Shown: one piece after another, positions 24,450 through 32,381 of the stretch
How the letters are laid out: each line of letters opens with the position of its first letter
Numbering within the stretch: position 1 is the stretch's first letter
IMG/VR virus record: IMGVR_UViG_3300020202_000091
Span: 1 to 52,840 of that record
Reading direction: 5' to 3' (one strand)
Length of the DNA stretch: 52,840 bases
Source: a virus
Notes under the pieces: generated by a model
The model's input: the letters and a program-made list of their open reading frames with translations, nothing else
Told to the model about the DNA's origin: nothing
Database searches by the model: none
Program-made: the position numbers and the translations under genes

Positions 24450-25275
24450 GTTTACGGATGTCGCACGAAAACTCCCGTCACCGATCTATAAATTCGCCGC
24501 CCAGCGATACATTGACTATGACTTCCCACGGCACATTTTTGTCGAAACAACCGCTCACTGCAACTTGTCATGCGAATACTGCCCAAGGGAGAAAAGAAAT
24601 GACCACATGGACTTTCAGCTCTTTAAGTCGATCATCGATGAAGCGAGCGAACATGGCCCCAGGAGCTTTAGTCTGCACCTCTTTGGAGAACCCCTCCTCT
24701 ATCCCAACATCCTTGAGGCTATCGGGTACATTAAGAAAAAGAACAAAAAGCATACGGTCCTTCTTACGACGAATGGAACGCTACTTAACAAATTCGCCAA
24801 TGAGCTACTGGAACTATCAGTTGACAGAATCATCTGGTCTTACAGGCGAAACAACTTTAACGATGGAACTATACGGGTACTCAGGAAAATCGGACTCATC
24901 CGACTTCTCATCGAAGAAACCCCGAAAGAAGAGTTTGAAAAATGGTCGAAATTCCCACGGGTCGAAATAAAGCATCTTCATAACTACGGAGGGAATATTG
25001 ATGTTTCCAAGTGGCATAAGATCGAACCACCCGAAAGATACCCCTGTTATCACCTGTGGCTCGCACCGGCTATTCGCTGGAATGGTGAGATCACCTTTTG
25101 TTGCAATGTACCCCAATTGGGATACGAAGTTCTTGGGAACTACCACGACATGAGCCTGCAAGACGTATGGAAGTCTGACCGCCTGAACTCGATTAGGCAA
25201 GACCACATGAATAAAATCTACAAAGGAGCCTGCAAGAACTGTACGAGCTGGCAGGCGTATCCATCCATATGGTAA
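24439..25275 (+). CDS. radical SAM protein with SPASM-like C-terminal cysteines
   Basis: A 278-residue protein starting with GTG, overlapping the previous gene by 11 bases. The cluster motif CNLSCEYC is at residues 41-48, LHLFGEPLLYP follows, and the C-terminal part has cysteines in ITFCCN and GACKNC plus YPCYH, matching an auxiliary-cluster SPASM domain. The mid-part is shorter than in most SPASM enzymes. Paired with the B12 enzyme, it suggests a two-step modification in the pathway. Confidence 0.8.
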   Translation: MLTRFTDVARKLPSPIYKFAAQRYIDYDFPRHIFVETTAHCNLSCEYCPREKRNDHMDFQLFKSIIDEASEHGPRSFSLHLFGEPLLYPNILEAIGYIKKKNKKHTVLLTTNGTLLNKFANELLELSVDRIIWSYRRNNFNDGTIRVLRKIGLIRLLIEETPKEEFEKWSKFPRVEIKHLHNYGGNIDVSKWHKIEPPERYPCYHLWLAPAIRWNGEITFCCNVPQLGYEVLGNYHDMSLQDVWKSDRLNSIRQDHMNKIYKGACKNCTSWQAYPSIW

Positions 25276-25379
25276 GCCCATGCATTGGAATCTGTCTACT
25301 CGACGAAAACGACGTCTGTATCGGATGTAAAAGAACTATCAAGGAAATAGAGGATGCTGGAAATCAAGCCGGTAGATAA
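25269..25379 (+). CDS. DUF1289-type Cys-rich microprotein
   Basis: A 36-residue ORF overlapping the previous stop. The pattern SPCIGICLLD-x4-CIGCKRTIKEI fits DUF1289 (PCxxxCxLD...CxGCxRTxxEI) with all four cysteines. DUF1289 proteins are small metal-binding proteins of unknown function, here following two radical SAM genes. It overlaps the next gene by 26 bases. Confidence 0.7.
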   Translation: MVSPCIGICLLDENDVCIGCKRTIKEIEDAGNQAGR

Positions 25380-25509
25380 AAACGATATTTATAGGATTAT
25401 CGGATGGTCTGAATGTGAAAAGGACAATTCATGCCATGTGTGCGATGAGCGCGGTATCGCTGTGAGACAAATATTGGAACATTTCGATCTGATTAAAAAG
25501 GATGTTTAA
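25354..25509 (+). CDS. 51-residue Cys-containing protein
   Basis: A short ORF starting at the ATG after AGAGG. The centre has CEKDNSCHVC, a C-x5-C-x2-C arrangement that could bind zinc or iron; the rest is helical (GIAVRQILEHFDLIKKDV). The start of the next gene lies inside its last codons. Function not recognised. Confidence 0.6.
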   Translation: MLEIKPVDKNDIYRIIGWSECEKDNSCHVCDERGIAVRQILEHFDLIKKDV

Positions 25510-26842
25510 GTTTTTATCTCGCTCGGAGCTCTTATCAACCTTCTTCCCTACTTGGCTATGGCAAGGAAGAGAGTGGTCTAAATGGAGAATACCGAAGTAT
25601 GACCCTTATTATTGGATTAATGCTTACAGCCACCCTGTTATTTCTACTTTTTATCCTCCTCATGCTGTATCAGCCTTATTTTCCTCAATGGTTAGAATCA
25701 ATTGCGCTTTCAGCGCCTTTCTCTGGAACATTTTTTCTCATGTTATCTTTGGGTTTATTGGCTGGTGCCAACTTATCGGGCCATTTGGGGCAATCACATT
25801 CACACTCGCAGGCTATAACTGGAAACAACAGCCATGCTTCCAATACACAATAGCGTGGTTCCCGTGGCTTTTACTTGGAATAGCGAAAGGTAATTTATGG
25901 TTAAGTGGAATAAGCTTTGGAATGATTATACTCGCTGGGTATTATCCGGTAGGGATTCAGATTACTCTGATAGCGCTGTCCTACTCTTTCGTCGCTGGAA
26001 CAGGATTGTTGTGGACGCTCTTTGGGACTTTGATCGGAGCGATTCAGCTAATTCCATTTCTTCGATATCTCCCCAAAACAATCCGAGCGAATAAACACGA
26101 TGACATCGGAAAAGTTCCGTGGTGGCATTTCATCCATCTTTTTTTTCCAAAAGCAACTCGTTGGAACGTGAACGGAGTCGGTTTTTGGGAAATGTCCTAT
26201 TACATCGGCATAATCCCACTTTTAACAATTTGGTATACGACTAGCAAGGCGCTAGTCCTTGTCATGGCGGCGGCAATTCTAATGCTAGGTTTCCTATCAC
26301 CACACCTCCCACGCATACCGGCCCGCTGGTCGTATACCTTTCAGTTTGCTTTGATCTGGTGCGCGGTGAACGGACTGAATAATTTGAACCTTTCGCCAGA
26401 AGTTCTATTGATTCTTTGTGCGATTCAGTTATTTGACCTTCTTTGGTACAACTTTGCTCTATTAACAAATAGGCCTTATTCAGAGCTTTGGAACCGCCCA
26501 AGTCACGCCTTCAACACAGCCTTGACTAGATATATAGGAAGCCGAAAAAACGAGAAAAAATGCGAAAAAATGGCATTCAGGGTGTCTGGACTTCCTTACC
26601 CATTGTTCACTGGTCATGTTAATAAAATTAAAACGTTGGGTTACTCAGGTGGAATGCAGTTAAAACTCATGGCGAAGTGGCGAAATGACCGGAACCCCAA
26701 CGGCTCAGGAGAGCATGATTGGTTCAGAAGTAATGAGGATTCATTAGCACTAGACAGATACGGAGTGAAGTATGCTTTCACGCGCAAGAGAATTGCTTGG
26801 CCTTGTGTCGGCAAGCACCTCTACGAAAACCCAAGAATCTAA
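25502..26842 (+). CDS. YfhO-like polytopic membrane protein
   Basis: A 446-residue membrane protein with about nine hydrophobic segments. The N-terminal periplasmic-type loop (YWINAYSHPVISTFYPPHAV) and the C-terminal ending (LDRYGVKYAFTRKR...KHLYENPRI) match the YfhO group, whose known members act in glycosylation of cell-surface polymers. It is about half the usual 800-plus residues, so it lacks most of the C-terminal soluble domain or is a minimal version. It probably transfers a carrier-linked sugar outside the membrane. Confidence 0.7.
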   Translation: MFKFLSRSELLSTFFPTWLWQGREWSKWRIPKYDPYYWINAYSHPVISTFYPPHAVSALFSSMVRINCAFSAFLWNIFSHVIFGFIGWCQLIGPFGAITFTLAGYNWKQQPCFQYTIAWFPWLLLGIAKGNLWLSGISFGMIILAGYYPVGIQITLIALSYSFVAGTGLLWTLFGTLIGAIQLIPFLRYLPKTIRANKHDDIGKVPWWHFIHLFFPKATRWNVNGVGFWEMSYYIGIIPLLTIWYTTSKALVLVMAAAILMLGFLSPHLPRIPARWSYTFQFALIWCAVNGLNNLNLSPEVLLILCAIQLFDLLWYNFALLTNRPYSELWNRPSHAFNTALTRYIGSRKNEKKCEKMAFRVSGLPYPLFTGHVNKIKTLGYSGGMQLKLMAKWRNDRNPNGSGEHDWFRSNEDSLALDRYGVKYAFTRKRIAWPCVGKHLYENPRI

Positions 26843-27119
26843 CGCCAAGTACGTAGAAGCCAACGCAAGAGGCTATTACTTCTACGACACACTCGCCCTG
26901 TCTCTCATAACAAACACATTCGTAGAGGCGTCGTATATGTTCACACATACAGGCGGTAGCTTGCCAAAAAGACACAAGCAATATCTCGAAGCCTCGAAAC
27001 AAGCCTACGCATTTATTTCCGGGACCGGCCTCGAAATAATGATCCAAGCCTACAACATGGATTACGACGCAGACATGCTAAGGGATATGTTCTATGCAAA
27101 GTTCAAAATCAAAGCCTGA
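26772..27119 (+). CDS. helical protein of unknown function
   Basis: A 115-residue protein overlapping the YfhO-like gene by 71 bases from the ATG at 26772; a later TTG at 26796 would shorten this. The sequence is helical with Tyr-rich elements (VEANARGYYFYDTLALSLI, LPKRHKQYLEASKQAYAFI, YDADMLRDMFYAKF). No membrane segment, signal peptide or known motif. It is embedded in the cassette and overlaps the next gene. Confidence 0.55.
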   Translation: MLSRARELLGLVSASTSTKTQESNAKYVEANARGYYFYDTLALSLITNTFVEASYMFTHTGGSLPKRHKQYLEASKQAYAFISGTGLEIMIQAYNMDYDADMLRDMFYAKFKIKA

Positions 27120-28116
27120 AGTTTCCATAATCGTTTGCCATCATCTTGGCGACTTCATTTACAAATTCGTGGAGTCCGTCAAAGCATCAACATTTACAGA
27201 TTACGAAATAATCGTCATAACGTCTGATGAAAAGCTCGCAACAAACGGCATAAAAGGATGCGTGACGTTTCATTCAACCGCCATGCCAGCGGAAAAAAGG
27301 AACATTGGTTCACGTTTGGCAAAAGGAAAATACCTCGCCTTCTTCGATGATGACGTTGAGGTGACACAAGACTGTCTTTATTTTTTAAGACAGGCGTTTG
27401 ATAAATATAAAAAGATCGGAATGGTCTATGGGAAGCTCTACAACATGGAGCATAGAAATAGGTTTGACGAGGCTGGGGGATTCATAACATCTACTGGATT
27501 TATATGGTCAAGGGCCGGACAGAATGAGATAGACCGTGGGCAGTATGACGAGCCCGAGCTCATATTTTCAGGGAAATCAGCCTCATGCATGATAAGGCGT
27601 GATGTGTTTGAGAAGATAGGCGGCTTTGACGATGATTTTGAGATACTGGGTGAAGAATCAGACCTTTCGTGGAGGGTGTGGCTCTCGGGCTTTCATGTCC
27701 TTTGGGAACCTAATTCCGTTGCCTATCACGCATTCAACACGAAGTTCAAACCAGCGGAGAAGTTCTATACATCAAAACGGGTTCAGTACAACGGCTGCCG
27801 TAATTACATAACAATGCTCGTCAAAAATCTTGAATGGAGAAATCTATGGAAAATGCTAATCATTCAATATCTGGTCTGGACTTATGCCGCCATTGCCATG
27901 ATTATCACTGGAAAAGCGAATCAGGGGTTAAACATTCTGAAAGGACTAGGATATACCTTAAGAAAGGCCTCTTACATATTAGAGAAGAGAAAGAAAATAC
28001 AAGAAAGGCGGGTCGTCAGTGATAAAGATATTTGGCCTAACATTTTTCGCCGGACACCAGCCGGATACTATCGGCAGCGGTTTATTCGATATCTCAAAAT
28101 CGGCCTTCACGGCTGA
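27094..28116 (+). CDS. family 2 glycosyltransferase (rhamnosyltransferase-like)
   Basis: A 340-residue GT-A transferase. Motifs include VSIIVCHHLGDFI, AEKRNIGSRLAKGKYLAFF with the metal-binding DDD, FDEAGGFI, and EILGEESDLSWRVWLSGF containing the catalytic-base ED-like block. C-terminal hydrophobic segments (LIIQYLVWTYAAIAMII) suggest membrane attachment. The profile is that of O-antigen or extracellular-polymer transferases. It overlaps genes on both sides. Confidence 0.85.
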   Translation: MQSSKSKPEVSIIVCHHLGDFIYKFVESVKASTFTDYEIIVITSDEKLATNGIKGCVTFHSTAMPAEKRNIGSRLAKGKYLAFFDDDVEVTQDCLYFLRQAFDKYKKIGMVYGKLYNMEHRNRFDEAGGFITSTGFIWSRAGQNEIDRGQYDEPELIFSGKSASCMIRRDVFEKIGGFDDDFEILGEESDLSWRVWLSGFHVLWEPNSVAYHAFNTKFKPAEKFYTSKRVQYNGCRNYITMLVKNLEWRNLWKMLIIQYLVWTYAAIAMIITGKANQGLNILKGLGYTLRKASYILEKRKKIQERRVVSDKDIWPNIFRRTPAGYYRQRFIRYLKIGLHG

Positions 28117-28783
28117 ACAATCTGTTTGGAAAAACATGTATCAGAAGGACCGCTACGCCCGTGATCGGGTAATGAAGGCGGCACGTCTACTACTCCCATA
28201 TCTCAAAGAAGGTGATACCGTACTCGACGTTGGCTGCTTTACTATGGAAGCTAAGAAATACTTTCCAAGAGATGTTAAATATATCGGTTTAGATCAGAAA
28301 GCCTATCATCCACAGACTAGGGTTGTTGATTTAAACCATGGGTTTGAGCCGATAGAAGCCGCTCACGCTCTTTGCTTAGAAACTCTGGAACATCTAATTG
28401 ATCCAGAAGATACTCTGCACTCACTTCTCCAGTCGATTCGAGAAGATGGTAGAATCGTTGTTTCGCTACCCAACGAAGCAACTCTTTTCCACAGGATTCG
28501 CGCTCTTCTTGGGACCATTGACTCTGGTTGTTTCTCTGCCAATGGAAAGCACTTACACCTACCGTCTCTAAAACAAACACGGCAATGGCTTCTGACTCTG
28601 GCGGCCATTGAAAAAGAGATTTATTACGTATCGCCGACTGCGTGCGGTAGCAAACAGGAATGGGTTGGTAAAATTTTATCGCTATTACCAGACTCCATAC
28701 ACCAGTTTCTTGCTGATCGTTTTCCGTCATTATTCGCCCGTGGGTTTATTTTTTTACTGACAAAGCGCAAAGCTGTTCAATAG
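28019..28783 (+). CDS. SAM-dependent methyltransferase
   Basis: A 254-residue class I methyltransferase. Motif I is DTVLDVGCFTMEAKKYF, the ribose-binding acidic residue is in YIGLDQK, and the substrate-side motif is ALCLETLEHLIDPE; C-terminal segments resemble Methyltransferase_11/23 sugar methylases. The GTG at 28019 overlaps the previous gene by 98 bases; the ATG at 28136, with GGA upstream, would leave the fold intact and may be the true start. Last plus-strand gene of the cassette; converges on the minus-strand genes. Confidence 0.75.
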   Translation: MIKIFGLTFFAGHQPDTIGSGLFDISKSAFTAEQSVWKNMYQKDRYARDRVMKAARLLLPYLKEGDTVLDVGCFTMEAKKYFPRDVKYIGLDQKAYHPQTRVVDLNHGFEPIEAAHALCLETLEHLIDPEDTLHSLLQSIREDGRIVVSLPNEATLFHRIRALLGTIDSGCFSANGKHLHLPSLKQTRQWLLTLAAIEKEIYYVSPTACGSKQEWVGKILSLLPDSIHQFLADRFPSLFARGFIFLLTKRKAVQ

Positions 28784-29051
28784 GAAGATCCCAGTTCCCC
28801 TCTATCCGCTTTTTATTCTTTAGAATCCAAACACGATAACCGTCTTTCATCTTTCTATAGGCCGCAGAAAAGCCCCTGTATTTTGCCGAACTCTGGAAGT
28901 TTATAGCCTCCATTTTAGACTTTACGATGATCGATTCCTTATCTTTCATCTTGAGAATAAGTTTAGCAAACTTACTTCTTACTTCCTTCTCTTTCGGTAT
29001 GTCAGACGGCGGGATTATTTTGATGGTATTCGATTTCAATTTTATCCTCAT
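28746..29051 (-). CDS. small DNA/RNA-handling-like protein of unknown function
   Basis: About 101 residues, helical then beta. It contains KESIIVKSKMEAINFQSSAK and a C-terminal KMKDGYRVWILKNKK element resembling short phage proteins ending in YRVWR-type strands. It overlaps the upstream DUF4430-like gene by 50 bases and converges with the methyltransferase gene by 38 bases, so the ATG at 29051 is provisional. Confidence 0.5.
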   Translation of the reverse strand: MRIKLKSNTIKIIPPSDIPKEKEVRSKFAKLILKMKDKESIIVKSKMEAINFQSSAKYRGFSAAYRKMKDGYRVWILKNKKRIEGNWDLPIEQLCALSVKK

Positions 29052-29427
29052 CAATTATTACCGTGTTTGAATTGACGTTAAGGAAATTGCCGTTTACCGT
29101 GATGGTCCAATACTTTCCCTTTTTTAGGTCCGTACCGTAACCATTTATCGAAAGTATCCCTTGGCTATCTGTGCATATTTTCCCCCTTTTGGTTTCGTAT
29201 ATGTATTCGATTACTTGGCCTATTGAAAATCCTCTTGGGAATTTTATGTGTCTTGACTCTTGGTGGTTTGGAAATGACACGATAAGGTAAAGATCGTCAT
29301 AAGCAATCGCGCTCTCCGATGGTACGAGCTCGATGGAGTTTCTTTGAGGTAAAAGAGCCGCTGCCTTTGTTTCGGCAAAACTAGCGCTTGGCATTAGAAT
29401 AAGAAACAAAAATATCCAAAATTTCAT
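29002..29427 (-). CDS. secreted DUF4430-like protein
   Basis: A 141-residue protein with a signal peptide (MKFWIFLFLILMPSASFA). The C-terminal domain has YWTITVNGNFLNVNSNTVII and KIEIEYH, the pattern of DUF4430, a small beta-grasp-like domain also seen at the end of cobalamin-binding transport proteins. GAGGAG sits 5 bases before the ATG. Probably periplasmic or surface-exposed. It lies next to a radical SAM gene, and the cobalamin link is only suggestive. Confidence 0.65.
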   Translation of the reverse strand: MKFWIFLFLILMPSASFAETKAAALLPQRNSIELVPSESAIAYDDLYLIVSFPNHQESRHIKFPRGFSIGQVIEYIYETKRGKICTDSQGILSINGYGTDLKKGKYWTITVNGNFLNVNSNTVIIDEDKIEIEYHQNNPAV

Positions 29428-29436
29428 TTAAACTCC

Positions 29437-29571
29437 TCATTTTCTAAGCTTTCTATTTTTTTCTTCAAATAAGAACCTTATGGCTCTTTCTATCCGCCTA
29501 AGCTCTGTCATTAAATCAGCGTACCTTTTTTGCGCCTTCTCAATTTTTTTATCTATGGACAATGTTCTCAT
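29437..29571 (-). CDS. 44-residue coiled-coil protein
   Basis: The ORF starts at the ATGA overlap with the upstream radical SAM gene. It is almost wholly one charged amphipathic helix (DKKIEKAQKRYADLMTELRR). A longer in-frame start would lie deep inside the radical SAM gene. Function unknown; possibly a dimeric adaptor. Confidence 0.55.
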   Translation of the reverse strand: MRTLSIDKKIEKAQKRYADLMTELRRIERAIRFLFEEKNRKLRK

Positions 29572-30617
29572 TTGAATAGCTTCCTTAATTTTTCTTCTAT
29601 CACCAGTCTCCCCCCTCTTATTAAATAAGTGAAATCCTCCCATCTTTTTATATCCATTACTTTCCTGTACCAAAATTCAGGTGATCTGTAAGCGTCATAT
29701 ATCATCGGAACGTACTTATGCCCCCTTGAGTTTGGGTCGGGTTTCGTTCTTGGTGGGCTGAATACTGACGCTTGGGCTGTTTTTACATAGCCTTTCTTAA
29801 GGAGATGATGTACTAGCCTTACGGTCCTCATCGAGTCTTCGTGCGTTTCCCATTCATACCCAAACATGGAGGTCAGGTGGACTTCAAGCCCAGCATCATT
29901 CATGGCCTTCATGTTCTCTACTACTTTTTCCGAGTCTTGGCCCTTTCTGATAATGTCTATTGTTTTTTGATTTGCCGATTCAATCCCAACGAGTATGAAT
30001 CGGAACCCAGCTTGTTTCATTAGCTTGAACGGAACTACTTTTTCAGAAATTGGCTTCATGTTGCAGCCGAGCATTATCTTTTTATTCCGGCCTGAGCGAA
30101 TCATCTTAAGACAAAACTCTTCGAGCCATGGACCGATAGGAAAAGTGCCAGAATCGTCAAAAACCTCACGGAATCCTAAACGGATAAGATCGTCTATTTC
30201 CTCGATTACATGGTCTACTGATCTAAGTCCGCGCTTCTCCCCCGCCTCTAGTTTTGCGGTATCAATGCAAAACGTACATTTCCCCCACCAGCAAAGGTTC
30301 GAGACCATCATGTGTGTTGCTGGATGAAACTTATAGTTTCCGTAGGATTGCCAGCGTTTGTTCTTGGCGTCGGTGAATGTGCGGTCTGGGTATGGGAGTT
30401 TTTCAAATGGAACATCTATCTGGAAATCATTTTTTATGATTTTGTCAGACGCGGCAGCAATAACACCCACCTCCCATTTCTCCGGTCCCCAAAAAACTTC
30501 ATTCCCATTGTTTTTTAGATAAGTCGCATACATAGCAAGATGGGCTGGATACACCCAAACAGGCTTTTCGAATTGGCGTTGCTGGTTATATGGATTTAGT
30601 GGGAATAGGTATCGCAT
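29568..30617 (-). CDS. radical SAM protein
   Basis: A 349-residue protein. The cluster motif CWWGKCTFC (C-x3-C-x2-C within it) is near residues 108-116, preceded by HMMVSNL, and followed by VFDDSGTFPIGPWLEEF and ILVGIESANQKT typical of the B12-type radical SAM group. The N-terminal domain is short (about 100 residues, WVYPAHLAMYATYL) and may be a reduced cobalamin-binding domain. Substrate unknown. It forms a minus-strand unit with the coiled-coil, DUF4430-like and terminal genes. Confidence 0.8.
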   Translation of the reverse strand: MRYLFPLNPYNQQRQFEKPVWVYPAHLAMYATYLKNNGNEVFWGPEKWEVGVIAAASDKIIKNDFQIDVPFEKLPYPDRTFTDAKNKRWQSYGNYKFHPATHMMVSNLCWWGKCTFCIDTAKLEAGEKRGLRSVDHVIEEIDDLIRLGFREVFDDSGTFPIGPWLEEFCLKMIRSGRNKKIMLGCNMKPISEKVVPFKLMKQAGFRFILVGIESANQKTIDIIRKGQDSEKVVENMKAMNDAGLEVHLTSMFGYEWETHEDSMRTVRLVHHLLKKGYVKTAQASVFSPPRTKPDPNSRGHKYVPMIYDAYRSPEFWYRKVMDIKRWEDFTYLIRGGRLVIEEKLRKLFK

Positions 30618-30924
30618 TTAAATGCTTTCCCTTCGTGTGTTTTGGGCAGAATGCCGTTCTTTTTGAGAACAATACATTGCCCTCATGTGTGTGTTGCACG
30701 ATTACTGGATTTCGTCCACATTTTATGCAGACAAGCGATTCGGCCCATCTCTTAACGCGCTCTCTTTGGCACTCGCGGCGTCTTTCCAGCCTCTCCTCTG
30801 GAGACATCTTTGGCCTGGGATTTTTAAGAACGTATTTTCTTTTCTCCGAACCAAGAAGATGGGCCCTTTTTATGATCGCAATTCTGTCCCTTTGAACGGA
30901 AAATGCCTGCGTTGGGCTAGACAT
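30586..30924 (-). CDS. zinc-binding basic protein
   Basis: A 112-residue protein starting at ATG 30924, which overlaps the previous stop by one base; the first codons coincide with a CTAG motif (ATGTCTAGCCC). The N-terminal half is very basic (PKMSPEERLERRRECQRERV), then CIKCGRNPVIVQH and CPKHTKGKH give a possible C2-C/H zinc site. Possibly nucleic-acid binding. Function not recognised. Confidence 0.55.
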   Translation of the reverse strand: MSSPTQAFSVQRDRIAIIKRAHLLGSEKRKYVLKNPRPKMSPEERLERRRECQRERVKRWAESLVCIKCGRNPVIVQHTHEGNVLFSKRTAFCPKHTKGKHLNAIPIPTKSI

Positions 30925-31082
30925 CAAAACCTCTCCCTAGCTATGTTTAACTTATACCCCGACAAACATTTATGCAGCGTCCCGCTCATATTGTGTGGCA
31001 CCCTATCAATAAACTTTATTTTTGATTCACAAACACCGCATCTATCGAGGAGCCTTTTTGGTCTTTTACCTTTTCTTGACAT
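30924..31082 (-). CDS. 52-residue Cys-containing microprotein
   Basis: A short ORF with a basic start (MSRKGKRPKRLLDR), one CGVC knuckle and a later Cys (LHKCLSGYK). It sits tightly between two other zinc-type microprotein genes, overlapping the downstream start by one base and separated from the upstream gene by two. Function unknown. Confidence 0.5.
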   Translation of the reverse strand: MSRKGKRPKRLLDRCGVCESKIKFIDRVPHNMSGTLHKCLSGYKLNIARERF

Positions 31083-31084
31083 GA

Positions 31085-31246
31085 TTACGCTATCTTCCAA
31101 ATCCCGGTTCTTAGGTAGCTTTCTTTTGTTCTTTTAAAGTCAGAGTCAAAGCACTTCTGACACAAACCCTCTTTCTTCCTTCCACACCTTGTGCAGTGCC
31201 CAAGAGAAAGCATCCTTTTACGCCATTCTTCACTAAAGCGCCTCAT
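31085..31246 (-). CDS. 53-residue zinc-ribbon microprotein
   Basis: The sequence has HCTRCGRKKEGLCQKCF, a CxxC-x7-CxxC zinc-ribbon arrangement, followed by a basic helix. The ATG overlaps the previous stop (ATGA). Likely a small nucleic-acid-binding or adaptor protein of the early region. Confidence 0.6.
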   Translation of the reverse strand: MRRFSEEWRKRMLSLGHCTRCGRKKEGLCQKCFDSDFKRTKESYLRTGIWKIA

Positions 31247-31467
31247 TTGTTACCTCTCTTTGTCTCGGCTAACACCTTTTTACGCAGCGCTCTCCTGGCT
31301 ATCTTCCATGCCCTGTCTACCTTATGTTTTGACATTGCGGATAATTGGAAATAATCGTTTGGATGTCCTTCCCAGCCGCCGTTTCCCCAGTTCTTTTCGT
31401 CGGCGTAGATTTCCAGTGCCTCTCGGTATGTCTTCTCGCGTTTTGATTCTCTTGTTTGCCTAGACAC
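31243..31467 (-). CDS. small conserved-looking phage protein
   Basis: A 74-residue protein starting with GTG, whose first codons (GTGTCTAGG) coincide with a CTAG motif. The segment YREALEIYADEKNWGNGGWEG resembles a widespread small phage protein with a Gly/Trp-rich turn. Helical C-terminus (RAWKIARRALRKKVLAE). Function unknown. Confidence 0.55.
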   Translation of the reverse strand: MSRQTRESKREKTYREALEIYADEKNWGNGGWEGHPNDYFQLSAMSKHKVDRAWKIARRALRKKVLAETKRGNK

Positions 31468-32083
31468 CCTTCACCACCTTAAACGGTATAACGACTATCT
31501 CAGGGTTGGCGTTCCATCCTTTAGGGCTGTTTGGTTTGTGGAGGGTATCCCAAATGTCTTTGAATCTGTTTACGCGAATGCGTGGAAAATCTGCTGTGGT
31601 ATAAATATCGTAATTGCAGATTATTTCTCGCGTAATGCCTTCCGACATCGCATCTTCCTCGCTGATTTCCTGCAACCTCTCAAGGTAAGCGTCCTTTGTG
31701 GCTTCGAGGAGGATACGAGAGGCCCATTTTGGCATGTGGATTGCTTGGCAATTGCCTTTCTTTGTTGAGAAGTACTCTGCTTGGGTAATCTCGTCAATTT
31801 CGCCGTGCTCGCCTTCGTTTTCTACAAGCCCTTCGATTCTTTTTTCCTGGCCATCCTCATAGACCACGGTTGCCATAGCCTCCGAAATGCATTCATAGCC
31901 GCTCTCGGTATTCGATTCTTCTCCAGGCCAAAAGTCTTTTATCCTGAAAGTCTCCTTCGCCCACAACCTGTCCCCCTTCTTGACCTTCAACCATTTGTGA
32001 TCTGTCCGGCGGGTCATGGTTTTTCGGCCTTCTAAGATGGCCCTGACCATAGGGGCGCTCATTAGGATGGGATACTCTTTCAT
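31460..32083 (-). CDS. ASCH/PUA-like phage protein
   Basis: A 207-residue protein. The ATG at 32083 (AGAGG upstream, ATGA overlap) is preferred over a start at 32101. Conserved pieces are ILMSAPMVRAILEGRKTMTRR, KGDRLWAKETFR, MPKWASRILLEATK, EISEEDAMSEGI and a C-terminal WNANPEIVVIPFKVV, the pattern of a common phage protein with an ASCH-like (PUA-related) RNA-binding fold. Its TAG stop is inside a CTAG motif. Probable role in RNA or nucleotide metabolism; biochemistry unknown. Confidence 0.7.
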   Translation of the reverse strand: MKEYPILMSAPMVRAILEGRKTMTRRTDHKWLKVKKGDRLWAKETFRIKDFWPGEESNTESGYECISEAMATVVYEDGQEKRIEGLVENEGEHGEIDEITQAEYFSTKKGNCQAIHMPKWASRILLEATKDAYLERLQEISEEDAMSEGITREIICNYDIYTTADFPRIRVNRFKDIWDTLHKPNSPKGWNANPEIVVIPFKVVKGV

Positions 32084-32220
32084 GGTTTCCTCTTTTTGCA
32101 TCGGCAGTAATATTCGATTTTGTTCCTAATGCCTGTTAACCAAGGCCACATAGGAATAACTTTTTCTCTGTCATACCTATGGTGGTGCTTTTTGGGTTTC
32201 TTTTTGTCTAGTGGGCTCAT
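32080..32220 (-). CDS. 46-residue basic microprotein
   Basis: The ORF begins MSPLDKKKPKKHHHR, with a CTAG motif at codons 3-5, and ends with CRCKKRKP. It overlaps the ASCH gene start by 4 bases and the previous stop by one (TAATG). Basic and Cys-containing, so possibly nucleic-acid binding. Function unknown. Confidence 0.5.
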   Translation of the reverse strand: MSPLDKKKPKKHHHRYDREKVIPMWPWLTGIRNKIEYYCRCKKRKP

Positions 32221-32381
32221 TAGTTATCTTGGCCGATGCTGTACGTTGGCCTCTCCTGTGGTCGTGGAATATTGGACGTAACAATAATTTTGTTGCATAC
32301 GGTACAACGCCTTTCCTGGAGGTTCAGATCAACACGCATCCACATCCCAGGCTTGCAACCGTCTTTATCGCACTCGCTCAT
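32220..32381 (-). CDS. 53-residue zinc-binding microprotein
   Basis: Two Cys pairs (ECDKDGC and CTVCNK) separated by about 20 residues suggest a zinc ribbon. AAAAGGAG lies 7-8 bases before the ATG. The stop overlaps the next gene's start. Function unknown. Confidence 0.55.
   Translation of the reverse strand: MSECDKDGCKPGMWMRVDLNLQERRCTVCNKIIVTSNIPRPQERPTYSIGQDN

Noticed and set aside
26745-26756. CACTAGAC octamer inside the YfhO-like gene
   Set aside because: Single copy far from the cluster, within a coding region and without the flanking TTTG/CAAA bases; consistent with chance.
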